From an uncultured Alteromonadaceae bacterium (GTDB lineage Bacteria; Pseudomonadota; Gammaproteobacteria; Enterobacterales; Alteromonadaceae): a stretch of DNA of 64,000 nt. Within the stretch, counting starts at the first letter, position 1. Each line of letters opens with the position of its first letter. The stretch covers positions 1 to 64,000 of the forward strand of contig CANNDC010000014.1 in assembly GCA_947503265.1 (NCBI GenBank). The letters run 5' to 3'. The notes under the pieces were generated by a model. That model was not told where the DNA came from. It saw only the letters and a program-made list of their open reading frames with translations, and ran no database searches. This document shows positions 52,880 through 62,260 of this stretch, one piece after another. The translations under genes and the position numbers were made by a program.

Positions 52880-55509
52880 TGGATAAGAATCGCTGGCAAT
52901 CAGTTAAAGAGATTTTTAATCAAGCATTAGAATTGCCTGCGGATAAACGGCATGCGTATGTGATTGCAAAGTCTGAAGGAGACATTGAACTTCAGGAATC
53001 TGTACTGGGTATGCTCAAAGCAGAAGAAGAAAACCGAGAAGACACTCACAGTGTTACTCATTTAATTTCATCCAACGCACAAACTCTGTTGGACAATCGC
53101 TTTGAACTAAAGCCCGGAGACAAGATTGACGCCTATGTCATTGATGGTGTGATTGGTGAAGGGGGTATGGGAAGCGTTTATTTGGCTAGCAGAGCGGATA
53201 AAACGTTTGAGCAGCAAGTTGCCATTAAGCTAGTCCACAGCAGAAATGTTACTCGAGAAAGTATCGAACGATTTCGTTTAGAACGACAAATACTCGCCTC
53301 TTTTAGTCATCCAAATATCGCTTCATTAATAGGAGGAGGAGAAACCGAAGATCAAATGCCTTACATCGTATTGGAGTACGTCAAAGGCATCAACATCATT
53401 GACTATTGCAAACAACAAAAGCTCGGTCTAAAGGAAAGGCTAGCGCTGTTTCGCAAAGTCCTATCTGCTATTAGCTACGCCCATCAAAACTTAGTGGTGC
53501 ATCGTGATATCAAACCTAGCAATGTGCTAATTAATGAACATGGAGGCGTTAAATTACTCGATTTTGGTATCGCCAAGTTACTGGACACCGAGAAAAATCA
53601 GTCCGATTTGGAACTGACCCGTGAAGAAATGAGAATTTTGACACCCGGTAGCGCGTCTCCTGAGCAAGTTTTGGGCGGCACCATTACCACGCGTTCAGAC
53701 ATCTATGGTTTAGGGACACTTTTATACCAGATGCTAACTGAACAGCCGGTATTTGAAACTCAAGGTGTTACCCAAAGACAGGTGGAAGATCTGATTTTAA
53801 CTGCCAACCCAGCGAAGCCAAGCAAAGTTTGTGCTGAGAGTGAATTTAGATATTTACGACAGCGCTCAAATGGTATTAAAGGAGACTTAGACACCATAGT
53901 ATTGACCGCACTGCAAAAAGATCCTGATAGGCGTTACGACACCAGCCAGTTGTTTGAGCAAGATATAGAACGTTACCTAACGCATTATCCCATCTTGGCT
54001 AAACCCGACAGCTTGGCCTATGTGTTTGGCAAATTTATCAGAAGAAACGCAATAATTACTTCAGTTGGAAGCGTTTTTGTCGTTGCATTGATGATTTTCT
54101 CCATTGTGTTGAGTCAGCAATCTAACGTGATCCAAATGGAACGGGATAAAGCTCTTAGCGAGGCCATTGTCTCAAAACAAGTTTCAGATTTTATGGTGGA
54201 GATGTTCGAAGCAGCTGATCCGAATTCGGTCAATGGCGACAAGTTGACCGCAAACGAATTAGTGGTGGCTGCTGCTGATAGGCTGAAAAAATTGGAAATG
54301 GCACCGGCCATTAGAGCTCGTTTGACCCTAACTCTGGGGAGTGTTTACCGAAGTATTGGAGATCTTGCCGATGCTAAGGCATTACTAGATGAAGCGAGTC
54401 AATTTTATGTGAGCAACGCCGAAGCATCAGACAAAGATCTAGGTGAAGTCAATATTCAGTTTGGGCACTACTATTATGCGATGGGTGATTATCTGGCCTG
54501 TGAAAAGTATTTTAGGTCAGCACTAATGCACTTCTCTGCAGCGATGGAAGCGACGAGTTCAAATACCGACAGGAATTTAAAGAGTTCACTCTATGAATCT
54601 AGATACGGTATCGCCGTTTCCTTGGGGGAACAGGGTAAAAACTTAGAGGCGCTTGCCTTATTTGAGAAGCAACAAAACATCTTCGAAACTGATGATTCAG
54701 TCGATCACCACTCTTTGGCCGATTTTTATTTGGCTTATGGTCACACTCTGCGTTCTTTAAGTCGGTTCGAAGATTCGGCAACTATGTTAGAAAAAGGGGT
54801 CGAGTTCGCTCGCAAAAACTTTGGAAATAACCATTTATTTACCGGCTATGCACTCAATCAACTTGCGAGTACTTACCATTCCATAGGTAAATTTTCCCAA
54901 GCCTTACCATTGGCTTATGAAGGGTTAGAGATTCGAAAAAAACAGCATAAAGATAACAATCCCGAAATCGCTGCTAGTCTCGGTATTGTTTCTCGACTCC
55001 ATGCTGCGTTGGGAGACTTGCCAAAAGCCATTGAAGCGAAAGAATCCGCTATGCAAGTGCTCGCTGATTCGGTGGGGAAAGAACACACCTATTATGGCGG
55101 CAGTATGTCTAGCTTGGCATCACTTTATTTCGATCATGGCAAGCTGGATGTCGCCAACGAATATTTTCAGTCAGCCGAAGGTATTCTAAGTAAAGCCTTG
55201 CCTCCAGGACATATTTATTTGTCATTACCCTTGATAGGACAGGGTAGGGTTGCATTGGAAAGGCAAAATTATAGCGACGCAGTGGCGTTTCTCGAACAGG
55301 CACATACGCTACTAAAACCGAATGAAGAACAAGCAAAAAAACGCTATGCGGATGCGTCGGCCTATTATTCGGTTGCGCTTTACAGTGTTGGTGAACTAAA
55401 TAAAGCTAGCTCGATTGCAAATGAATCCTTAGCCATTTATGGTGATTTGTTTGGAGAAGATAGCGACCAATACATGAAAATTAAAAAATTGGTGGAAAAC
55501 AGCCTTTGA
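52879..55509 (+). CDS. Transmembrane Ser/Thr protein kinase with TPR repeats
   Basis: An 876-residue Hanks-type kinase. The glycine loop GEGGMGSVYL (93-102), VAIK with Lys117, catalytic VVHRDIKPSNVL (about 207-218), LLDFGIAKLL and the activation segment GSASPEQVLGG are intact. A membrane helix lies near 395-415 (IITSVGSVFVVALMIFSIVLS), followed by an extracytoplasmic region with many TPR units (about 470-870; for example AKALLDEASQFY, FTGYALNQLASTYHSIGKFSQALPLAYEGLEIRKK). The N-terminus (about 1-60) is the short helical lead common to kinases paired with ECF factors. The ATG at 52879 overlaps the sigma stop; the phosphatase gene overlaps its end by 4 bp. Confidence 0.93.
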   Translation: MDKNRWQSVKEIFNQALELPADKRHAYVIAKSEGDIELQESVLGMLKAEEENREDTHSVTHLISSNAQTLLDNRFELKPGDKIDAYVIDGVIGEGGMGSVYLASRADKTFEQQVAIKLVHSRNVTRESIERFRLERQILASFSHPNIASLIGGGETEDQMPYIVLEYVKGINIIDYCKQQKLGLKERLALFRKVLSAISYAHQNLVVHRDIKPSNVLINEHGGVKLLDFGIAKLLDTEKNQSDLELTREEMRILTPGSASPEQVLGGTITTRSDIYGLGTLLYQMLTEQPVFETQGVTQRQVEDLILTANPAKPSKVCAESEFRYLRQRSNGIKGDLDTIVLTALQKDPDRRYDTSQLFEQDIERYLTHYPILAKPDSLAYVFGKFIRRNAIITSVGSVFVVALMIFSIVLSQQSNVIQMERDKALSEAIVSKQVSDFMVEMFEAADPNSVNGDKLTANELVVAAADRLKKLEMAPAIRARLTLTLGSVYRSIGDLADAKALLDEASQFYVSNAEASDKDLGEVNIQFGHYYYAMGDYLACEKYFRSALMHFSAAMEATSSNTDRNLKSSLYESRYGIAVSLGEQGKNLEALALFEKQQNIFETDDSVDHHSLADFYLAYGHTLRSLSRFEDSATMLEKGVEFARKNFGNNHLFTGYALNQLASTYHSIGKFSQALPLAYEGLEIRKKQHKDNNPEIAASLGIVSRLHAALGDLPKAIEAKESAMQVLADSVGKEHTYYGGSMSSLASLYFDHGKLDVANEYFQSAEGILSKALPPGHIYLSLPLIGQGRVALERQNYSDAVAFLEQAHTLLKPNEEQAKKRYADASAYYSVALYSVGELNKASSIANESLAIYGDLFGEDSDQYMKIKKLVENSL

Positions 55510-56219
55510 TTCAATATATGAGTTACGGAAATACGCATATTGGAATGCGCAGAAAGGTAAATGAAGATAGTTTTCTGGTGGATGAATCTCAAGAACTTTG
55601 GATAGTTGCAGACGGTATGGGAGGGCACGCTGCAGGGGATGTCGCGTCAAAGTTAGCCTGCCAAAACGTATCTGAGCTGATTAAAAGTGGATGCCAAGCA
55701 GAAGATGCTATTGGCAGAGTCCACCAACAGATTCGTAAAGCTGGTGAAGAGGACATAGGGCAATACCAAATGGGAACCACATTGGTATTGGCAAAACCGA
55801 CACAGTCACATTTGGACATTTTCTGGGTCGGAGATAGTCGTGCCTATTTAATGCGTGAAAATCGTTTCGAACAAGTCACTAAAGATCATTCACTCGTTCA
55901 AAAAATGATTGATAACCATTTAATCAATGAACAAGAAGCAAAGAAACATCCTAAACGTAACGTCATTAGTCAGTGTCTAGGTGCCGCCAATATTGATGCT
56001 CTCGATGTGGGTAACACTCAAATTTTGATGCGTGCAGGCGACAGGGTGATACTTTGTTCAGACGGTTTACATGGCGAATTGGAAGCTGAACATATTGAAT
56101 CTATATTGTCCGACGCCGAAGCGCCAAAAGACGCCGTAGAGCAGCTTATTCTGTCGGCAAATCAAAGTGGTGGCGCAGATAATGTCACCGTCATTGCCAT
56201 TTTTACTGACGAAGTTTAA
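55506..56219 (+). CDS. PP2C-type Ser/Thr protein phosphatase (Stp1-like)
   Basis: A metal-dependent phosphatase of 237 residues from the TTG at 55506, or 233 from the ATG at 55518. PP2C motifs: GNTHIGMRRKVNEDSFLVDES, WIVADGMGGHAAGDVAS, LDIFWVGDSRAYLMREN, TKDHSLVQKMI, RVILCSDGLHGELEAEHI and GGADNVTVIAIF. It should reverse phosphorylation by the kinase encoded just upstream, closing a sigma-kinase-phosphatase module. Confidence 0.93.
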   Translation: MIQYMSYGNTHIGMRRKVNEDSFLVDESQELWIVADGMGGHAAGDVASKLACQNVSELIKSGCQAEDAIGRVHQQIRKAGEEDIGQYQMGTTLVLAKPTQSHLDIFWVGDSRAYLMRENRFEQVTKDHSLVQKMIDNHLINEQEAKKHPKRNVISQCLGAANIDALDVGNTQILMRAGDRVILCSDGLHGELEAEHIESILSDAEAPKDAVEQLILSANQSGGADNVTVIAIFTDEV

Positions 56220-56228
56220 TCGTAGAGA

Positions 56229-57110
56229 TCATGCATAAAATTCGACTAAATGATCGATAAGTGCACGAATTCGTTTGGTTAAGTGTCGATTGGTAGGGTA
56301 GACAGCATGAAGTGGGATAACACGGGCTTCATTTTCTTCAAATAACAATTCTAGGCTGCCATCTAATAAATACGGTTCCACAACATAGGCAGGGCCCAGA
56401 CCTATACCTAATCCTTCAGATGCCATATGGGCAACCGCCCTTGGCGAATTTGCACTGAAGGTTCCGCGGACGGTGTAGGAATTTAGTACACCATCAATTT
56501 TGAAATGCCACTGGTTAGGTTCGGCAGTTAATCGCTGTAACAGACAATTGTGCGTGGACAGGGCACTAGGATGTATTGGGCGACCATTGTTTTCCAAATA
56601 GTGACGAGAAGCAAAGACAACAATACGCATGTCCATGAGTTTTCTTGCAATGAGCGTAGAGTCTTCTAACTTTCCAAAACGAATGGCCAGATCTATGCCT
56701 TCTTCTACGATACTGACATAGTGATCTGAAAGATGCATATCAATATTCACTTTAGGATGTGCCCGTTGAAAAGGTTCCAATGCTTCTACTAATTTGGTGC
56801 TGCCAAAGCCTGTTGGCGCAGTAATGCGAATTGTGCCCGCCAGTTCAGATTGACGTTCATGCACAACGTTTTCAAGCTCTTCAAATTGTTCCAACATGGG
56901 AACACATTTCTCTAGATAAGCCTGCCCAGTTTCGGTCAAGGTTACGCTGCGGGTAGTGCGATTGAATAACTGTGCATTTAACCTTTCTTCCAACTGACCT
57001 ATGTATTTGCTGGCAAGCTTGGTACTAATGCCCAGCAATTTTGCTCCACTTGTAAAAGATTGCCGCTTAGCGACGGCAACAAAAGTGCGCATGCCATCAA
57101 GAGTATCCAT
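56229..57110 (-). CDS. LysR family transcriptional regulator
   Basis: The 293-residue regulator has an N-terminal winged helix (TLDGMRTFVAVAKRQSFTSGAKLLGISTKLASKYIGQLEERLNAQLFNRTTRSVTLTETGQAYLEKC, about 2-68) and a substrate-binding domain. The ATG at 57108-57110 has AAGGTGG 8 bp upstream; a GTG four codons earlier overlaps that site. It is divergent from a glutathione S-transferase gene, which it probably regulates. An inverted repeat in the gap is a likely operator. The sequence resembles the CrgA/AaeR-like LTTR group common beside oxidoreductase genes. Confidence 0.92.
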   Translation of the reverse strand: MDTLDGMRTFVAVAKRQSFTSGAKLLGISTKLASKYIGQLEERLNAQLFNRTTRSVTLTETGQAYLEKCVPMLEQFEELENVVHERQSELAGTIRITAPTGFGSTKLVEALEPFQRAHPKVNIDMHLSDHYVSIVEEGIDLAIRFGKLEDSTLIARKLMDMRIVVFASRHYLENNGRPIHPSALSTHNCLLQRLTAEPNQWHFKIDGVLNSYTVRGTFSANSPRAVAHMASEGLGIGLGPAYVVEPYLLDGSLELLFEENEARVIPLHAVYPTNRHLTKRIRALIDHLVEFYA

Positions 57111-57161
57111 TCTAGAGTCCACCTTAATCTTTTGTCTTTAAATTTTATTGAGAACATTTTG

Positions 57162-57199
57162 TACATAGTAATTGTATAAATCAAGTTATTGTCTATGTA
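57162..57199. promoter_or_regulatory. Inverted repeat between LysR and GST genes
   Basis: TACATAG (57162-57168) and CTATGTA (57193-57199) are perfect inverted copies 24 bases apart, centred in the divergent gap. LysR regulators bind dyads in such gaps; the spacing is wider than the classical T-N11-A box, so it may be an outer pair of a longer site. Confidence 0.35.
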
Positions 57200-57280
57200 T
57201 CGTTCTGTGACTATATTCTACTCAAGCAAGCAAATACCAAAATACAGTTCTTCAAACAACTTAGTAAAAAGGAAAATAGT

Positions 57281-57901
57281 ATGTCTACACCGATTAAAGT
57301 TTATAGCTTTCCCCTTTCTGGTCATGCGCACAGGGTGGAGCTTTTCGCTTCTATTGCTGGCATCAATCATCAAGTGATTAATGTCGATTTACCCAACGGC
57401 GAACACAAACAGCCAGCATTCTTAAAACTTAATCCAGCGGGTCAGGTCCCAGTGATTGAGGATGGTGAGGTGATCATTTCTGATTCAAATGCCATTTTGG
57501 TGTATTTAGCAAAGAAATACGCACCCAATTTTTACTCAGAAGATGCGCAAACTGTCGCTGAAATTCAAAGGTTTCTCACTCTAGCAGCAGGTGAATTGGC
57601 GTTTGGGCCAGCTGCTGCGCGTTTGATAACAGTTTTTGGCGCTCCTTTTGATCCTGAATTTACCCAAATGATTTCTGACAGAGTACTCGGCAAACTTGAA
57701 AGTCACCTTGCCGACAAAGACTGGCTGGTGGGTGATAAGCCAAGCATCGCAGATATTGCTATCTACAGCTACACAGCGCATGCGCCAGAAGGAAATGTTT
57801 CTTTGGACCCTTATCCGAATGTTCGCAGATTGCTTAGCAATATTGAGTCTTTGCAAGGGGTTGTCGCTATGCCGACGACCAAAGCCGGGTTATTAGCTTA
57901 G
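57281..57901 (+). CDS. Glutathione S-transferase family protein
   Basis: The 206-residue protein has an N-terminal thioredoxin-like domain (IKVYSFPLSGHAHRVELFASIAGINHQVINVDLPNGEHKQPAFLKLNPAGQVPVIEDGEVIISDSNAILVYLAKKY, with the cis-Pro and the glutathione-binding DS) and a C-terminal helical domain (about 88-200, WLVGDKPSIADIAIYSYTAHAPEG). The first Ser after the initial strand (SFPLSGH) may be catalytic. It shares a regulatory gap with the LysR gene and lies 26 bp before the flavin-ferredoxin fusion gene, so the two may form an operon for detoxification. Confidence 0.92.
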   Translation: MSTPIKVYSFPLSGHAHRVELFASIAGINHQVINVDLPNGEHKQPAFLKLNPAGQVPVIEDGEVIISDSNAILVYLAKKYAPNFYSEDAQTVAEIQRFLTLAAGELAFGPAAARLITVFGAPFDPEFTQMISDRVLGKLESHLADKDWLVGDKPSIADIAIYSYTAHAPEGNVSLDPYPNVRRLLSNIESLQGVVAMPTTKAGLLA

Positions 57902-57927
57902 TCTACCGTTAGCAGTGTGAGGTCAAT

Positions 57928-59982
57928 ATGACGATTCAGATGCACAACTCTCCTTTTCATGAAGGGGAAAAAACTATTCAAGAACGCATCGGAAAGGCGG
58001 ACAAAATGGAAGAGATTGGCCGCAGAATTATTCGGCCTTACATGCCTGATCAGCACCGTGAGTTTTTCGAAAAATTGCCATTTATGGTGGTGGGTAGTGT
58101 TGATAGTGAGGGTCGCCCTTGGGCCAGCATTTTGCCGGGGAATCCGGGCTTTATGCGCTCACCGACACCAACTGAACTAGAGGTTAATGCAAAACCGCTA
58201 ACCGGTGATCCTCTGGGGAGCAATATTGATGTAGGCCGACCGCTAGGTATGCTCGGAATTGAAATACCGACAAGGCGACGGAACCGATTGAATGTCAGAG
58301 TTAAGTCTATTAACGAAACAGGTTTTAACGTTAAGGTAGATCAATCGTTTGGCAATTGCCCTCAATACATTCAAACGCGAGATTTTTCCAAAGCTTCCCG
58401 TTATGGTGATTCGTCCGCGGTGAGTTTTTCTGCACTTGATGAAGAATGCGTCAAGGCGATTTCTACAGCAGATACCTTTTTTGTTGCTAGCTATGTGCAA
58501 TCTGATGATAACCCTGAAGTGGAAGGTGTCGATGTGTCTCATCGGGGGGGGCGGCCGGGTTTTGTCGCTGTAAATGGTAATACTCTGACGATTCCAGATT
58601 ATGCGGGTAACAACGCCTTCAACACTTTAGGAAACTTTGTGGTTAATCCCAAAGCAGGTTTGTTGTTTCCAAATTTCGAAACTGGAGAATTGATATTTCT
58701 TTCAGGAAGCGTGGAAATTATTTGGGAAGATGACCCTGTCATTAAGACGTTCAAAGGGGCAGAGAGAGGGTGGCGTTTTGTTTTAGAGAAAGGCATCAGA
58801 ATAGAAAATGCTTTGCCGTTCCGTGCCAATCTCATTGATTATTCTCCTAACTCAATGATGACAGGCGATTGGCAGCAAGCAAAACGATTACAACAAGCTG
58901 AACAGCTTCGAAATAAATGGCTGACATTTCGCGTAGTCAAGGTCGTCGATGAAACGCCGAAAATACGTTCGTTTTATTTGCAACGAGAAGACAAAGGTGA
59001 ACTTCTGCCATTCCATGCAGGACAGTATTTAACAATTCGGATTAGTGATAAGCGATCGAAAACTGAATCTGGTTCTGCGATAACTAATCCAATGATTCGG
59101 ACCTATACCGTGTCGTCTGCTCCAACGGATCCTTACTATCGCATTTCGGTCAAAAAAGAAGAATCTGGACAAATATCGAAGTTGTTGCACCAACAGATTG
59201 CCGAAGGTGCACGAATAGAAGCCAAATCACCTGAGGGAGCGTTTTGGATTGACACAGCAGCAAGGCGACCGGCTATTTTACTAGCTGGTGGTGTGGGTAT
59301 TACACCTATGATTTCTATGGCGTTACATACCCAATATGAGGGTGTCCGAATGCGCTACACAAGGCCTATGGAGATATTTCATTCTGTAAAATCGACCGGG
59401 CAACTCGCTTTCCATTCCAGTTTTCGCCAGTTAGAGGTGGCATCTGGCAAAACAATTGCTTATCACCCCATAGTGGGCAAAAGAATTTCGAAATCGATTT
59501 TGTTGCAAGGGGTATCGACACGACTAAAAAAGGATCCTGAGTATATACAAAGTAGTGACTACTATTTATGCGGACCTGAATCATTTATGCAAGCAATGTA
59601 CGACTTACTCATTGACCTAGGCGTTCCAGACGAACACATCTTTGCCGAAGCATTTGGTCCGGCATCTTTGCGACGAAATGCAGTGAAACCATCGTTGGAA
59701 AAATTTGAGGAAGCCGAGTTGGCAACGGTGGAGTTTCGTCAATCTAACGTTTCTCAACAATGGAGTAAAGGAGGCGGAACGCTACTCGAACTCGCAGAGT
59801 TTACAGGATTATCACCTGCTCATAGTTGCCGCAGTGGCAATTGCGGATCTTGTGCGGTGACCTTGCGCGAAGGGAAAGTTACATACCGCTCACTCCCCAC
59901 TGCAGAAATCACCAATGAGCAAGTACTTATTTGCTGTGCGGTGCCGGCAAAGGGAACAGAAAAGATCGTTCTAGAGATTTAG
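57928..59982 (+). CDS. PNPOx-like / FNR / [2Fe-2S] ferredoxin fusion oxidoreductase
   Basis: A three-part protein of 684 residues. Residues about 1-320 are a pyridoxamine 5'-phosphate oxidase-like split barrel (FFEKLPFMVVGSVDSEGRPWASILPGNPGF, GNNAFNTLGNFVVNPKAGLLFPNFETGELIFLSGS). Residues about 330-560 are a ferredoxin reductase domain (flavin motif RTYTVSSAP, NAD site LLAGGVGITPMISMAL). Residues about 595-684 are a plant-type ferredoxin with CRSGNCGSC and a distal Cys in LICCAVP. Electrons would pass NAD(P)H to FAD to Fe-S to the FMN-like domain or a partner. The fusion is known in proteobacteria beside GST and LysR genes; the substrate is unknown. Confidence 0.9.
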   Translation: MTIQMHNSPFHEGEKTIQERIGKADKMEEIGRRIIRPYMPDQHREFFEKLPFMVVGSVDSEGRPWASILPGNPGFMRSPTPTELEVNAKPLTGDPLGSNIDVGRPLGMLGIEIPTRRRNRLNVRVKSINETGFNVKVDQSFGNCPQYIQTRDFSKASRYGDSSAVSFSALDEECVKAISTADTFFVASYVQSDDNPEVEGVDVSHRGGRPGFVAVNGNTLTIPDYAGNNAFNTLGNFVVNPKAGLLFPNFETGELIFLSGSVEIIWEDDPVIKTFKGAERGWRFVLEKGIRIENALPFRANLIDYSPNSMMTGDWQQAKRLQQAEQLRNKWLTFRVVKVVDETPKIRSFYLQREDKGELLPFHAGQYLTIRISDKRSKTESGSAITNPMIRTYTVSSAPTDPYYRISVKKEESGQISKLLHQQIAEGARIEAKSPEGAFWIDTAARRPAILLAGGVGITPMISMALHTQYEGVRMRYTRPMEIFHSVKSTGQLAFHSSFRQLEVASGKTIAYHPIVGKRISKSILLQGVSTRLKKDPEYIQSSDYYLCGPESFMQAMYDLLIDLGVPDEHIFAEAFGPASLRRNAVKPSLEKFEEAELATVEFRQSNVSQQWSKGGGTLLELAEFTGLSPAHSCRSGNCGSCAVTLREGKVTYRSLPTAEITNEQVLICCAVPAKGTEKIVLEI

Positions 59983-60077
59983 GTGCTTTCGAACAAATTC
60001 CCTCGCTCATGCAGTTAAAATGGGCAAGGAATTATAAGATTTGCTGATTAGTCAATAAACACAAAATAGGAAATTTA

Positions 60078-60536
60078 ATGTCTACCAGACCACCATTCAC
60101 ACGTGAAACGGCCATTCAAAAAGTGCGCTTAGCCGAGGACGGTTGGAACGGCCGAAACCCAGAAAAAGTGTCTTTAGCTTATACATTGGATACAAAGTGG
60201 CGAAATAGGGCGACTTTTGTTCATAATCGAGAAGAAGCAAAGGCGTTTTTAACCGCTAAGTGGGAACAGGAGTTGGAATATCGTTTGATCAAAGAACTCT
60301 GGGCTTTTACCGAAAATCGAATAGCCGTTCGATATGCGTATGAGTGGCATGATAGCAGTGGAAACTGGTTTCGTTCCTATGGAAACGAAAATTGGGAGTT
60401 TGATGAAAATGGCCTGATGAAAAATCGACATGCCAGCATTAATGATCTTGCTATAAAAGAATCAGAACGTAAATTCCTCTGGCCACAAGGAAGACGCCCA
60501 GATGATCATCCGGGCTTGTCAGAGCTGGGGCTATAG
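60078..60536 (+). CDS. DUF1348 (SnoaL/NTF2-like) family protein
   Basis: The 152-residue protein belongs to the DUF1348 family, with an NTF2-like cone fold: [112 protein letters not shown] and the closing [18 protein letters not shown]. Such small proteins often bind a hydrophobic or aromatic ligand; no reaction is known. It follows the fusion oxidoreductase by 95 bp in the same direction and may share its regulation. Confidence 0.9.
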   Translation: MSTRPPFTRETAIQKVRLAEDGWNGRNPEKVSLAYTLDTKWRNRATFVHNREEAKAFLTAKWEQELEYRLIKELWAFTENRIAVRYAYEWHDSSGNWFRSYGNENWEFDENGLMKNRHASINDLAIKESERKFLWPQGRRPDDHPGLSELGL

Positions 60537-60562
60537 TTCAAAAATATGGTTAGAAATATAGT

Positions 60563-62236
60563 TTAAAAGACAATGGACTTACCCCTACCATTGGCTTCAG
60601 ACGCGGCGTCGAGTTTGCCGTCGCGCTGAATAATGACATGTAAATCACCAAATCGTCTTTCACGCATTTGATAACCCATGTTTTCAAGCTCTTTGATCAC
60701 ATCAGGAGCGATACCCACGTGATAACGGATCTGATCTTTGGGTAATAGTTGATGATGAAAACGCGGCACGTTGACGGTATCGTCAGCAGACATATCAAAT
60801 TCTAATGCGTTCAATATAGATAAATAAACCGAACTGATAATAGTGGTGCCCCCAGGGGAGCCTGTGACCATTTTTACCTTGCCCTTGTCCAACATAATTG
60901 ATGGTGTCATGGATGACAGCATACGTTTTTTCGGCTGAATTTCATTGGCGGTGCCTCCCACAGCACCGAATGCGTTGGCCTCACCCGGTTTAGCACTGAA
61001 GTCATCCATTTCATCATTGAGTAAAAAACCGGCTCCTTCGACCACCACAGCGCTGCCAAAGCTAAGATTAATGGTGGTGGTGTTAGAGACTGCATTGCCC
61101 CATTTATCCACTATTGAAAAGTGTGTGGTTTGTTCACTTTCGGCTAAACCTGGCTTAATTTTTTCCGTCTTAGAAATGGCATCTAGACGAATGCTTTTAC
61201 TGCGTTTGGCAATATAGTCGTCGGCAATTAACTCTGCTACCGGAACCGACACAAAATCAGGATCACCTAAATACTCAGCTCTGTCAGCGAAAACCCGCTT
61301 ACCAATTTCTGCTAACAAATGCATGTATTGAACACTATTGTGCTCAGGTTTGGTTTGTTTATGAGTCAAGAGATCATACATTTTTAACCACTGAGTAATG
61401 GCTATTCCGCCAGAGCTAGGGGGTGGTGAGGTTAGTATTTGATAACCACGCCAATTACTTACCAAAGGCTTTCTAGCAATAGCTTGATAAGACAGTAAGT
61501 CTTGCTCTGTTATCAGCCCTTTTTCTTTGCGCATAAAATCACTGATAATCTTTGCAGTTTCGCCTTTGTAGAAGCCTGCTCTGCCTTGATCTCTGATCCT
61601 TTCTAGAGTTTTAGCAAGTTCAGGCTGAACAAAAACTTCGTTCGCTTTTGCGTGTCCAAAATACGTCTTGAAATTAACCTCAAAGCCACGCTTTTCCAAT
61701 CTACCGATATGCCTTTGAATCGACCGCGCTAGTTTGGGGTGCACTATAAATCCCTGTTCAGCAAGGGTGACTGAAGGCTGGACAAGGTCTTTCCAAGCCA
61801 AACTGCCATATTTTTGATGAGCCAGCCACATTCCAGCGACGGTTCCTGGCACGCCTGAAGACAGAATACCAATCATTGATTGGTACGGAATGACATCACC
61901 ATTTTCATCTAGGTACATGTCTCTGTGCGCGTTTAGCGGTGCTTGTTCTCGATAATCAATAAAATCGTTGTAGTTTTCTCCGTGCACAAGCATAAAGCCG
62001 CCGCCACCAATATTTCCCGCTTCCGGTAAAGTAACTGCGAGCACAAACTGCGCTGCAATAGCTGCATCAATAGCATTTCCGCCAGCCAGTAAAATGTCTC
62101 TTGCAACATCTGCACTGTAACTGTCAGGCATAGCCACTGCTGCTTTTTGCGGCGTTTCAAAGCCCTCGTTCTTGCTGTTACTTGCCGTACACGCGGCTAA
62201 ACAAAAGCACACTAGCACAAACGAAATTCTGATCAT
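60563..62236 (-). CDS. ggt: Gamma-glutamyltransferase (lipoprotein)
   Basis: A periplasmic or outer-membrane-anchored gamma-glutamyl transpeptidase/glutathione hydrolase of 557 residues, an N-terminal nucleophile enzyme that cuts itself into two chains. The lipoprotein signal ends LAAC (Cys16). The nucleophile Thr lies in TTHFSIVDKWGNAVSNTTTINLSFGS (about residue 368), with the following conserved GFLLNDEMDDFS and the glycine-rich MVTGSPGGTTIISSV. It breaks down extracellular glutathione. It converges on the DUF1348 gene and lies 24 bp after the agmatinase gene. Confidence 0.94.
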   Translation of the reverse strand: MIRISFVLVCFCLAACTASNSKNEGFETPQKAAVAMPDSYSADVARDILLAGGNAIDAAIAAQFVLAVTLPEAGNIGGGGFMLVHGENYNDFIDYREQAPLNAHRDMYLDENGDVIPYQSMIGILSSGVPGTVAGMWLAHQKYGSLAWKDLVQPSVTLAEQGFIVHPKLARSIQRHIGRLEKRGFEVNFKTYFGHAKANEVFVQPELAKTLERIRDQGRAGFYKGETAKIISDFMRKEKGLITEQDLLSYQAIARKPLVSNWRGYQILTSPPPSSGGIAITQWLKMYDLLTHKQTKPEHNSVQYMHLLAEIGKRVFADRAEYLGDPDFVSVPVAELIADDYIAKRSKSIRLDAISKTEKIKPGLAESEQTTHFSIVDKWGNAVSNTTTINLSFGSAVVVEGAGFLLNDEMDDFSAKPGEANAFGAVGGTANEIQPKKRMLSSMTPSIMLDKGKVKMVTGSPGGTTIISSVYLSILNALEFDMSADDTVNVPRFHHQLLPKDQIRYHVGIAPDVIKELENMGYQMRERRFGDLHVIIQRDGKLDAASEANGRGKSIVF

Positions 62237-62260
62237 TATTGCTCCTAAAGTCTTGCTAAA

